A stretch of DNA of 64,000 nucleotides from Tetragonia tetragonoides (lineage: Eukaryota; Streptophyta; Magnoliopsida; Caryophyllales; Aizoaceae), in contig CM076145.1 of assembly GCA_038025085.1 (NCBI GenBank), positions 18,706,500 through 18,770,499 of the forward strand. Reading direction: 5' to 3'. Position numbers and translations under genes: made by a program. The notes beneath the pieces were generated by a model. That model worked only from the letters and a program-made list of their open reading frames with translations. It was not told where the DNA came from and ran no database searches. Below are positions 48,438-58,186 of the stretch, piece after piece. Within the stretch, counting starts at the first letter, position 1. Each line of letters opens with the position of its first letter.

Positions 48438-48660
48438 CTTATATAGGGCTCGCACAGAAAAGACGAAAAAATAAGGCAACCCGTCAAAAAGGGGCTCCAG
48501 CGGCCCCTGGGAAAGCCGCTGAAGGCTCAGCGGCCCCGATAGAGCAGCGCAGGTCCAGCGGTACGCCGCCGAGCTTCAGCGGCACGCCGCTGAGCCCCAG
48601 CGGCACCCCTTTTTGCCCCCGCTGCTCCGCGTGTGCCGCTGGACTGCTCCCTTTGGCCGC
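48438..48660 (-). promoter_or_regulatory. Promoter of the antisense DUF7745-like gene in B
   Basis: The minus strand has TATA box CTATATAAG (48438-48446), about 100 bases before the ATG. Upstream of it, 48490-48660 holds a dense cluster of CAGCGGC / GCCGCTG motifs. One 15-base string, AGCGGCACGCCGCTG (48578-48592), is identical to part of B's own LTR (53633-53647). Confidence 0.7.
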
Positions 48661-48783
48661 CGGACCCTTTTTCTCGAGACAAGTCCCTTTTCTCCGGTTT
48701 TGGATACTTTCCTTAACCGATTTGGACTCAAATATGGCTCTTTTTCCTATTTCCCCTATTATTTCTATTAATGGAAACTCCAC

Positions 48784-49086
48784 AATTTCCCTTATTTCTA
48801 TTTTTTTCGATGATTAATATCTTTTCCTTTTATTTATCATCTTTTTATTAATCCCTTTTTACTTAATATTTTCATTTCATTTTTTCACCCCTTTCCTTTT
48901 TTTATTTTTTTATTTTTTTTAAGGGGGATAAGGTACACGCAATTTAACTTTTTGGTTGTACCATTTTGCTAAATGGCAATTACTTACGCTTTTGCTTGAC
49001 AACATATGCATTTGCATTAGCCTAATTATGTGCAGGACCAATAAATAAGCTAGCAATATTTTAAAAAGCAAAGTCCGAATTTTTGT
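48784..49086. other. AT-rich spacer between the two antisense genes of B
   Basis: T-rich runs on the plus strand and no open frame. It contains the upstream flank of the DUF7745-like promoter and the 3' end of the PMD gene. Confidence 0.6.
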
Positions 49087-52000
49087 TCAACACAAATGTT
49101 CAAAATGTATTTCACACAAATACATTCTCATAAAAGCCACCACTCGCATCATCATCCGTACGGGGCACCTCAAAGTGGTCCTTCGACCTTCGCACCTCAT
49201 CACCAAAAATCGACGCCACGACCTAACAGGGTCAAAAGAGGAATGTCGGTCAAGCTCCCGGTATGAACTCCCTTCCCCGGCATAGCTCGAGTCATACCCC
49301 CACGAAGAACGAGGAGGCATGGTAGGCACCATAGGAGCAGGAACCGGGGGCTGGTAGTAATAAAGGCCACCATACGAAGGATATCCCGCATACCCGGGAT
49401 AAGGAGGATACATCGGCACATGCATAGGAGCAGGCTCCACATACGGAGTCATCCTACTGCCACCAGGGCGGTCCGACCGATGTACAGGCACCCTCTCTCT
49501 CCTAGGACTCTCCATCCGAGGGCTCCTCTCGCGGGAAGGACTACGCTCAGGAGAGCTCACACCCTCATCATCCGACAGCACCACTTGTCGTGACCGACGA
49601 GGAAGGGGACGACAGTACTCAACCTGCATCCCACAGAAAGTTATAAGACACATTTCTCAAAGCATGCAACTTTCAAGATGAAAAATGCAAGCTTACCTTG
49701 TCCAAGTTAGCTCTTAAGCAAGTACCCTTCGAAAGGGCTCGGGATATCCAAGACTTCATGGCATGCATCATCTTGAAGACCTTCCCGGTCTGCTAACGAT
49801 CAAGCTACATAAGGGAAAGTAAGTACAAGCATATAATGAGTTAAGGCACTGCACATTTTGGTAAAATTACAAATTTACCCCTGGATGCCCAACGGAAACA
49901 GGTAGGCCCTGAATGTCCTCATCAAGGTCCTCCGTCATAAGGATTTCTCCCCAGCACTCCTTCTCGCCGTAATCCCGGCCTCGGACCAGCATGTTCGGGT
50001 GTCCACCTCTATGTCATCAACCCGAGGCTCCTACAAAGCAAAGTAAGTTAGCATCAACAAGGCAAGAAAGGCATAGAATATCAAGCATAAATTCTTACCT
50101 TCAAGCCCACAAATGAAGGCATGAGACGATCATGGAGGAACTACTCATAGTGCCCCGCAAGGTCCTCCGCAGGCTCCCTCAAGTACCGCATAGCATCTGA
50201 GCCCACCATGGCCTCCGCAACCTGCTCGCGAGATAAGCACCTCACCAAGAACATGGACGAGGGAGGATCCAAAGGAATCCTCGGGCCCTCCAAATCGGGA
50301 TAAACTTGACGGAAGATCCCCTCCCCTAGATACCACTCCAAGGTAGCGCTGTTCACCGGTCCAGACCCGGACCGGACGGGATTGTGACCGATCTTGGACC
50401 GGACCGGACCGGTTTTCTAAAAACAAAAGCCCATGATCATTTTTTAGTATTTAGCATCAATACGCCATCCGGTCCAGACTGGACTGGTTTTTGGACCGGA
50501 CCGAAACCTGGTCTAACCAGTCTAAAAGTAGATCCGGTCTCGACCGGTTCGGTCTCAGTCGGGTCGGTCCGGTCCGGTCCAAAAATCCGGTCCAGACCGG
50601 AACATGAACATCCCTACTCAAAGGAGAACGGGCCCGCAATCAGGATCCTCTAACGGTCCACCACCCTAGAGGCAAGGATGGTGTCCGGAGCCGACCCATG
50701 ATACTTCGCCCATGGGAAAGTCAATCTACACAAGCACGCAACATAGGATATTTCCACACCAAGAAATACAACCCATGCAATTCATACAACAAATATTACA
50801 TTTTTACCTTGTGCCAGTCAATGTGCAAGAGGGGCTCCCTATACTGCTGGAGAGTATGCAGAGGCGCAGGACCCCTATGGCGCCATGCCCTACAAACCGA
50901 GAAGTCCAAGACCCAGCCCGTACGCGCCAAGTCTGAGAAATGCTCAAAAAAAACAAGGCTACATTCAAAACATGAAATTAAGCACCGCACACTTACATCA
51001 TGCATATCACGAAAAGCAAATACAAGGAGAAAACGCACCTGTAAAACCTTCCAAAAGCCGCATAAGCTCACGGCAGGAAGGTTCGCCTGCTTGTACCCCT
51101 CGTCATTAACGTGGCAAGCGTACCGCATGCATCTCAAAAGGTTGGCGTAGCCCGGCAACCCCCAGTTGTACTCTCTCACTCTCTCCCAGTCCAGCAGACT
51201 CGAGAGGTAGATGGCATGAATGCGTTCCCCCTTGTCACTAAAAATGGTGGTGGAAAAGAGGTAGGCGATAAACATCCTTGCCTTTTGCTCCACCGAGGTA
51301 TTCCTCTTATACCTCGGGTCTTTCAAAGCAGTGAAAAGCTCACTGTAAGAACGGTAGTGGTGACCCCAAGTGTTCCCCTAAGGACCAAAGAGATCCACCA
51401 ACTCCGTCTTATGTTTCCAAATGAAAACGTCATAAACAATGGGCGTACGCACGCAAGGTACCCCGATCAACATCGCAAACTCCGAAGGAGTAATCATCAT
51501 TTCCCCATTAGGGAAATGAAACATATTGGTAGTGTCCCAAAAACGCTCCAAAGACAAACGAACAATGCATCTTTTGACTTGCTCAACCGAGTCCACCGCT
51601 CTCAAAAGGGGCTCAAACCCCGCATTCAAAACCGCATCTTGCACCTCTTTGGGCAAGATTTTGTAGAGCTTAATCGAAGAGCCATAGTTTCCATGGGTCT
51701 TCAAATTCCCATCGGGTTCCTATGATCAAGTTTGCAACCCCTTAGGTTCACATTTCAATCAAATGTTCAATCCTAAGCATGTTTCTAAGTTCGTTCAAGC
51801 TGCGCAAGATCACATGCGCTACAAGCGTGACAATTGCATACAAATTCTGTACAAATTCTATTTAAGGCAAGCATATAAACTCAAAATTCAATGCATAAAA
51901 CTATGAATTCAAAAGTTTGAGGACTTACCACGAACTTGGAAGCCCGAGAGCTCAAATGAGTTGCCGGTCGGAAAAGCAACTCCGATCGATCCCAAACAAT

Positions 52001-52105
52001 ATCGGGCATCCTATCCGACTGGGTGTATCGATCTTGAGGAAAAGCCACATTAGACTTCCTCTTTCAAGGCTTCACATGAGGTGAAAAATCCTTGGTGAAA
52101 ATGTC
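49087..52105 (-). pseudogene. Antisense PMD gene of element B, multi-exon
   Basis: Minus-strand exons inferred from GT-AG sites and comparison with C: exon 1 to 51929 (start not resolved, about 52105), exon 2 51719-51039, exon 3 50958-50808, exon 4 50725-50099, then two short exons and a C-terminal exon to 49087. Exon 2 carries the PMD hallmark: SLERFWDTTNMFHFPNGEM, then ITPSEFAMLIGVPC. Later parts include RMFIAYLFSTTIFSDKGERI and SMFLVRCLSREQVAEAM. The C-terminus is low-complexity: SPERSPSRERSPRMESPRRE, then a Pro/Tyr-rich segment. Breaks are a stop at 51378-51380, an hAT-like MITE inside exon 4, and a stop at 50141-50143. It is antisense to pol, head-to-tail with the DUF7745-like gene. Confidence 0.8.
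50344..50616. mobile_element. hAT-like MITE, 273 bp, rich in CCGGTCC
   Basis: The ends are TAGCGCTGTTCACCGG on the left and TAGGGATGTTCATGTTCCGG read from the right. The 8-bp flanks are CTCCAAGG (50336-50343) and CTCAAAGG (50617-50624), 7 of 8 matching, as expected for an hAT insertion. The interior is made of GGACCGG / CCGGTCC repeats that can fold. It interrupts exon 4 of the PMD gene of B. Confidence 0.85.
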
Positions 52106-52480
52106 GATTTCCACGATCTCCTCCCACAACTCGATCCTCCTACTCCTCCTCTTTCCCAATTTTGGAGCAATGGATGAAGGATGAACAAGCTAGCAAGAAC
52201 AACAAGCAAAAATGGAGAATTTTGGATTTTCTCTCCCCAAGGATTTCAAAAATCCACTCTCAAATTCACCCCAAATTTGTGAGAAATCACAAATAAACTT
52301 CATATTATACAAAGATTATGCAAAAGCAAGCAAATGCAAGCAAAAAGGAGGAAATTTGAGCAAGAATGAGCAAGATTTGCAATTTGGGCAACAATGGAGT
52401 TATAGAGAGAGAGGCTCGAAATTTTGGGGAAGAAATGACCCAAAATTCGGCTTTCTCCCACTTAAACCCCAACCCGCGCC
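51725..52480 (-). other. 5' part of the antisense PMD gene of B: intron 1, exon 1 and leader
   Basis: Exon 1 on the minus strand includes MPDIVWDRSELLF and ends at a GTAAGT donor (51928-51923). Upstream of about 52105 there is AT-rich leader without a clear start codon. An open frame on the plus strand (52212-52559) is low-complexity and not supported. Confidence 0.5.
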
Positions 52481-52625
52481 ACTAAACCAGCCAAGCGGCC
52501 CGGTTCAGGGCCGCCCAGGCTCAGCGGCCCAGCCTCCGCAACGCAAGCAGAGCCGCTGAGCGGGCCCGATAAGACCGCTCAGCCCTCAGCGGCCCAACGC
52601 ATAGCCGCTGGACTTCTTTTCTCTT
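52480..52625 (-). promoter_or_regulatory. GC-rich promoter module upstream of the PMD gene of B
   Basis: Repeated AGCGGCCC, GCCGCTGAGC and CAGCGGCCC motifs occur in about 140 bases, next to the PMD leader. They match in style the module before the TATA box of the LTRs and the DUF7745-like promoter. A weak TATA-like TTTAAG is near 52460 on the minus strand. Confidence 0.55.
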
Positions 52626-52878
52626 CCGCCTCTCACGGGGCGGGCCCACGAGTTCAAATTCCGCACAGGATTTCATTTCCCGACCGTTAGATGCCCGGGA
52701 GATGCAGGCACGTCACCCAAAATGACTTTTTTGCCCCCTCAACACGGTTTCTTATCCTAGGGACCCGGTATTATCTAAATTCGCAGGCACAAACACACAA
52801 TCTAATTTTTCACAGGCACAGGCGCATTATCTAAATTTTCGCAGGCACAATTTTCCAAGACACAGGAATTACTAAAGT

Positions 52879-53076
52879 AGAGCTACGCAACGCTCTTTGT
52901 CGTTGAGGCTATTAAAATTAGCGTCACGTTAGCACCCGCAAAGCAGAGCTACACAACGCTCTTTGACGTTGAGGCTATTAAAATTAGCGTCACGTTGGCA
53001 CCCGCAAAGCAGAGCTAAGCAACGCTCTTTGACGTCGAGGCTATTAAAATTAGCATCGCGTTAGCATCCGCAAAGC
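52879..53076. repeat. Three tandem 66-bp units in element B
   Basis: The units are at 52879-52944, 52945-53010 and 53011-53076, all 66 bases, each starting AGAGCTA and including CTATTAAAATTAGC, with only a few differences. The array lies between the antisense PMD promoter and the polypurine tract. Confidence 0.95.
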
Positions 53077-53198
53077 AGGTAACCCTGACCACAGGCAGTC
53101 AGGATTTATCTTTTTCTCTATCATAAAGCATTTTAAAAAAAAAACATTGCAGGCATTTTAGCAAAAATACTTTGACCTTCGCTTTCACAAGCTCGGCC

Positions 53199-53208
53199 AA
53201 AGTGGGGG
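53199..53208 (+). promoter_or_regulatory. Polypurine tract of element B
   Basis: AAAGTGGGGG followed by TTTC and the 3' LTR. Element C has the same tract (minus strand, 56721-56730) followed by CTTC and its LTR. Confidence 0.88.
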
Positions 53209-53212
53209 TTTC

Positions 53213-54800
53213 TTTAGACAACCTAATCTGTTCTTATCCCCTGGCACCGCAAAGCCCGATGATAATGGTAATGGAATAACATGGATGTAAGTAGAAAAGG
53301 ACATTGCTCGGAAATCCATACTAAATTCCTTGAAACCTCAGTCTTTGGATAGCCCTTGTTATAAGGATTTCAACGCCTTTGACCTTGCCTCAATCAGGCT
53401 CGTGGATCAAGAGATATCGCGTCTTGAAAATTTGGATCAAAACCGCTCAATCCCGACCCCCTGGGTCAGCCCATGGGCAATTTCGTAATTTACTGAGCCG
53501 AAAAGGTCAAAAATCCATAGTCGCGCGCGCGCCTCCGGGTCGAGCGGTTGACGCTGTCAGCCCGGCGGCACACGCATGACAGCGGAGGCCCTCAGGGCAA
53601 CCGCTGGCCCCAGCGGCATGCCGCTCAGCCCTAGCGGCACGCCGCTGGGCCTCAGCTGCCCTCCGGGTAGCCGCCGAGCCTGTTTTTTGGCTGGGCCGAG
53701 TTTCGGTGCCGGGTTTGCAGCCCTAGGCCTCAATTCCGTTCCCTAACTCTATAAATACTCCCTTTCACCCTCTTTTGAGAGAGGTTGGTCAGATATATTT
53801 TTGAGAGCAATTTGAGAGCACAAATACCCCAAATCATGGAGAACTCAGATTTTGAAGATTCAAGGAAGCCATTGCACCCAACCTAGCACCCAAGATTGAA
53901 GAGAAATTCCAATTCTACTAGTCCCGTTCGAATAGAACGTCGAGGTTAACCATCCTGAGGGCCTAAATCTCTTATTAAACTTCTTCTTTTATTATTTGTA
54001 ATCATGTTTTATTTAGCTTTTGATTGCGGTTGAGTAATTATGCATGTTTTGACTCTTGTAAATAATTATGCATGTTAGTTTAATTTAAAGTTTGCAACTT
54101 TTTATTAGTTTATGCAAGTTTGCATCTTTTTATTAGTTTATGCAAGTTTTCATCTTTTTATTAGTTTATGCATGTTTGCATCTTTTTTATTGTTTATGCA
54201 TGCATATAGCAACCTCTTAGGTTTATTTTAGCATAAAGTTAATATTTTTTGCATTGTTCTTCTATTGAAGTTACTAACAAATTTATTGATATGCATATGC
54301 AATGCTTGGCGCGTTTAGCAAAGTGTGGTAGGTTGGAGCGTTAAATTATTGCTCTTATCTTTTGTTTGTGATTGATAAATAATATGCATGCAAATTGGAT
54401 ATAAATTGTGCAAAGCGATAACGGTAGGTAATTTGGTTGTCTTTAACCCGCCTAGTTACTTTTAGGATCTTGGACGACCGGATTTGTATGGATTCATATA
54501 GCATAAATAAATATTTGACATGGATAGGTTTAGTAGAGGCCGTTAATTCGGGCGATTTAGATGAGATTCGTTTTGTTTATTTCGTACCTACACCCCCGAA
54601 CTCGATATTTAGCCCCTTGGGTATGAGTAAATTCCCAATAGGAATTGGGTGGACTTTTTGATGGTTTCCAATTGAATTTAAATTGAATTTCCCGTTATAA
54701 TTGAATTTAAATTGTATATGACGTATTATTTAATAACCATTAAATTCCAAACACGAAAGCGCTCGCAAGTCTTAGCGCCGGAAAGGCGAGAGTTCTTACA
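53213..54800 (+). repeat. 3' LTR of element B
   Basis: It is 1588 bases, homologous to 28891-30135 over its first 1.3 kb, with TATA box at 53750-53757 and GC-rich module at about 53525-53690. Its start reads TTTAGACA where the 5' LTR has TGTAGACA, a damaged terminus. It ends GTTCTTACA at 54800, followed by CTAAG (54801-54805), the target duplication. Confidence 0.92.
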
Positions 54801-54805
54801 CTAAG

Positions 54806-55433
54806 TCTTATCCACTGTCCATGATTGGGAAGAAAATAGTCGGTCCGAAAAGTTGGGAGCGCGATCATAGTAATCAACGTCTGGTTAGGAAGCTCGTATT
54901 GGAGTCTCCACCTTCGAGCAAAGCTAAGTCCGACGCTGTATTTGCTACTCCCCCTCCATATTAACCACCTGGTTCTAAGTTGACCGAAATGGCCAAAGGT
55001 GACATGCTACCTCCACCCCCTAAGACTACCGACGAGATGTTGACTGAAATGATGACAATGTTGGAAACTATATGAAACCGTGTGACATGGATAGAAATCA
55101 AGGTTAAGGAAGCTGACCCTTTTAACCAGGATGACCCTCTACCTCGAGATGACAAAGTAGAAGATCTAAGTGCACAAATTAAGAACCTTGAGTTAGCTCT
55201 GACACAAAACAAGATCATAAGTGACTACATGATCAATGCTGAAGGATATTCCTCTCACATCAAGGGGAAACTCCCACAAAAGTTCTCTATGCCTGAAGTC
55301 CCCACCTTCAAGGGGACCGATGATCCAAAAGATCACATAAGGGCTTTCACCACTGCAATGGGCCTAAGAGGAGTTGATCTTGACCTCTATATTCACCTCT
55401 TCCCACAAACCTTGGACCCCATTGTTAGGGCAT
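54806..55433 (+). pseudogene. Element A gag, 5' part, interrupted by element C
   Basis: A start codon at 54821 opens MIGKKIVGPKSWERDHSNQR, aligned with the gag start of B. Two in-frame stops (near 54960 and 55073) follow. The rest (YMINAEGYSSHIKGKLPQKF, TFKGTDDPKDHI, PQTLDPIVRA) is clear Tat gag. It ends at 55433, where the LTR of element C begins; GGCAT (55429-55433) would be the target duplication. Confidence 0.88.
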
Positions 55434-56716
55434 TGTAAGGACCCGGGATTTTCGTCCAATCCTTTTTACATAAATGTATTGGTTTCCACGGAGTGCGTCC
55501 TTATAGAAAATTTGTAAGTTGGGGGTTTAGATAAGTTCAAGGGGACCATCGAGTTAGAAAGCATTTTGTAAAGACATGAATTGAATAAAAACCATGAAAG
55601 AGGTCACAAATCTGCTATCGGCGTTTTATCGAAGGGACAAACCAAAGGGACAACCCAATAGCACGAAAAGTGAACTAATCATGTTTTTAGAAAGACTCCC
55701 GCTCATATAGAACATATGAGTACCCAAAAATAATAGGTTCGGGGGAGAAGGTACGAGGTGGGAAGGTGTTAGGTGCCCAACTCGCCCGTATTATGACGGC
55801 CTCTACTAACTCAAGTTTCCTTAATAATTTGAAGACATAATTCCCATGCAAAACCGGATTAACAACCTAGTTTAGACTATTAATTAATTCATCCCAAGCA
55901 TCACAACATTTATTATTAACCCTTATTTAGACATGCATTCGGTTTGACAAGTTGAGCAGCACAACGACTATACAGACAATATTTAGGAAGCAATAAAACG
56001 CTATTCTAGCATGATATCTACATTATGACTACTAGAAAATAAACAATTAGCCAATTAATTTAACTTGAGCCCTCAGGAATTTGTACCTGAACTGTAGGCT
56101 ATATTTGAAAAGAATAGTAAAAATAGATCTCAAGTTTGGGAGAAAGAGGGGGAAGCTCAGAGTCAATACTACTGAGAATAGAGGTTGTCAACTGTAGACT
56201 GTGTGTTTTGAACTGAGGGTGGAGGGTCGTATTTATAGGCGCAGAAGTAGGGTTGGACGGCTGAAAAGGCGCCGAAATTTGGATTTGGGCCGAAAAAAGA
56301 GTCGGGCCAGAAGCAAGGTCACCGCCGCTAGCGGCCCTAATCCCAGGGCCGCTGACGGCTGTCAGCAGCCAGCTGGATGTCGTCATAATTACGACATCTA
56401 TTCCATTTTTATTTTCCAGAGGAATTTAAATATTCCAAAAAATGTGAAAAGATCGTTTTACCCTTGAACGGTAAAAGACGGTTTTACCCCTAAATCGCAA
56501 CTTGGTGATCGGGAGTCGGAAAGAGGCATGCGACGTGTCGTTGGAAAGCTCTTGAACGAGGCTTTTGAATGAAATGGAATGAAAGAGTGTTTGGAGGAAA
56601 AACTTGAGACCTTATCTTAACTATTAAAGCAAAAATAGCAGTTCAAGTTTATAAATTACTCCTTTCATCATCAGGCTTTTGCGGAGAAATCTAAAGACGC
56701 TTTTTTGGCGTCTACA
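55434..56716 (-). repeat. 3' LTR of element C
   Basis: On the minus strand it begins TGTAGACGCC (56716) and ends CCTTACA (55434), 1283 bases. A TATA box (minus TATAAATA, 56230-56237) has upstream of it the palindrome GCCGCTAGCGGC (56324-56335) and further GCCGCT motifs to 56375. A stretch near 55735-55800 matches conserved LTR sequence of A and B. Confidence 0.88.
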
Positions 56717-56720
56717 GAAG

Positions 56721-56730
56721 CCCCCACTTT
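56721..56730 (-). promoter_or_regulatory. Polypurine tract of element C
   Basis: The minus strand reads AAAGTGGGGG, then CTTC, then the LTR start TGTAGACG, identical in layout to element B. Confidence 0.88.
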
Positions 56731-57143
56731 GATTGAGCTTGAGTAAAAGCGAAGATCAAAGTATTCCGAAGGCGACATGCAGGATGATGATGTGCACACG
56801 GTGTGTGAGAGTGTACAGTATGTATGCATATGAAGACAAACCTGAGTTGGGACATGCTCGTAGCGCGCTAAGATTTCATCTCTATGAACACAAGAGAAAA
56901 TAGAGGTTATGGTAGCAGGATAGAACACCGCTCGTAGATGACCTAAACGTCTGCTGGGGACTTGTATTCAGAGTGAATGAAAAGGTTAGTAATACTTTGA
57001 GAATGATCAACGTGGAGTGCTTCGACAAACAGTGACTAAACACCGCTCGGCGTATGTCGAGATTCCGTCCTTGTACGAGAAACGAAAAAGTCAACGAGAC
57101 AGCACGATTAAAACAACGGCTGCAAAAATGGTTAGGACATATG
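56731..57143. other. Non-coding part of element C next to the polypurine tract
   Basis: About 400 bases with no supported gene. It contains A-rich and T-rich stretches and repeated short strings such as CACCGCTCG (56926-56934 and 57042-57050). Confidence 0.5.
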
Positions 57144-57510
57144 AACAGTTTAAATGCAATAGCTTAAGCAATCATTGACTGAGACATATAAAAAATAATG
57201 GACAGTATAACTGCAATGGTTTAAGCAATCATTGACTGATACATAATAAGTAACCTCGTAGAGGGACAGTTTAACCACAATAGTTTAAGCGACCATTGAC
57301 TGACCCTAAAATTTGTAACCTCGCAGAAGGACAGTTTAACCGCAATAGCTTAAGCGACCATTGACTGACCCCAAAATTTGTAATTTCGCAGAAGGACAGT
57401 TTAACCGCAATAGCTTAAGCGATCATTGACTGACTCGAATTTGTAATTTTGCAGGAGGACAGTTTAATCGCAAAAGCTTAAGCAATCATTGACTGGCCCA
57501 AAGTTTGTAA
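57144..57510. repeat. Tandem array of about six ~65-bp units in element C
   Basis: Units share ACAGTTTAA, then GCAATAGCTTAAGC, then ATTGACTGA, and AATTTGTAA, with GCAGAAGG between. Copies begin near 57145, 57212, 57265, 57330, 57394 and 57459. Position and unit length parallel the 66-bp array in B, but the sequence is different. Confidence 0.85.
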
Positions 57511-57779
57511 TATTGAGCTGTAAGGCCGATAGAATTTCCGGGCTTTAAAAATAATTTTGGCACTCTGGGCGGTAAGGGTTGTCGCAGTGTAGATCAGAGT
57601 TTCAGTATCTTTACCTGAAAAATAAACGGGTTAGTTTTACCTGAAAATAATTGGTACCGTAAAATGGGCCAACAGTCGAATTTGAATTTGTGGGCCGGAG
57701 TACTTTGTTCCCGCGCACTTGGTACTAATATTTGCCGCGAATGAGCTGAAGTAACAAACTTTGTACTGGAAAAAGGGGT

Positions 57780-57890
57780 CGTAGGACAGCAGAGGGGCCC
57801 GCACGTGCAGGTCTGCAGGGCCGCTAGCGGCGTTGGGCCTTCGAGGATGGCCGCTAGCGGCTCTGGCCAGCGCCGCTAGCGGCGCTGGGC
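57780..57890 (+). promoter_or_regulatory. GC-rich promoter module upstream of the PMD gene of C
   Basis: Three copies of the 12-base palindrome GCCGCTAGCGGC occur (near 57820, 57851 and 57872). The identical palindrome is in C's LTR (56324-56335). No strong TATA box is seen between it and the start codon at 58187. Confidence 0.7.
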
Positions 57891-58186
57891 TTGAGCTAAG
57901 TAAAAGCGCTTTGGTGCTTCTCTTTTTTTTTCGTGTGCCTTCTTCTTCATTGTCGAGCTTCACTTTGTCGAGAGCAAACCTTCGAGCTTCCTCCATTGTT
58001 GAGTGCTCCACTTTGCTTGGGGTAAGTCGATTCTTGACCGATTTCTTCGATTTTTGTCTTGAACTTGCTTATTTTTTGTCCTAGTTGTTGAATTTTGGGT
58101 TGCACTGTTGAATGGGTATCTGTTTCTTGCAAATCTGAAACTTTTATTTTCCCACTTGTAGAGAGAGAAAGGTTCACTGTGCTCTC

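Larger units (their letters stand above)
28891..54800 (+). mobile_element. Element B: Tat-like Ty3/gypsy retrotransposon with two antisense genes
   Basis: B has a 5' LTR (28891-30135, truncated), gag and pol with dual RNase H on the plus strand (39938-46342), a convergent DUF7745-like gene and a PMD gene on the minus strand (46785-52105), a short tandem array, a polypurine tract AAAGTGGGGG (53199-53208) and a 3' LTR (53213-54800). The target duplication CTAAG is perfect. Between 30136 and 39754 it is interrupted by other elements, with loss of the LTR end, primer site and part of the leader. Two RNase H domains place it in the Tat group. Retrotransposons of this group with antisense extra ORFs have been described. 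Confidence 0.88.

Noticed and set aside
52212..52559. 115-codon plus-strand frame
   Set aside because: Low complexity, opposite to the PMD leader and GC module; no similarity recognised.
53213..54800. LTR first read as the shared LTR of two tandem Tat elements
   Set aside because: The CTAAG duplication and continuity of A's leader across B show nesting of B in A.
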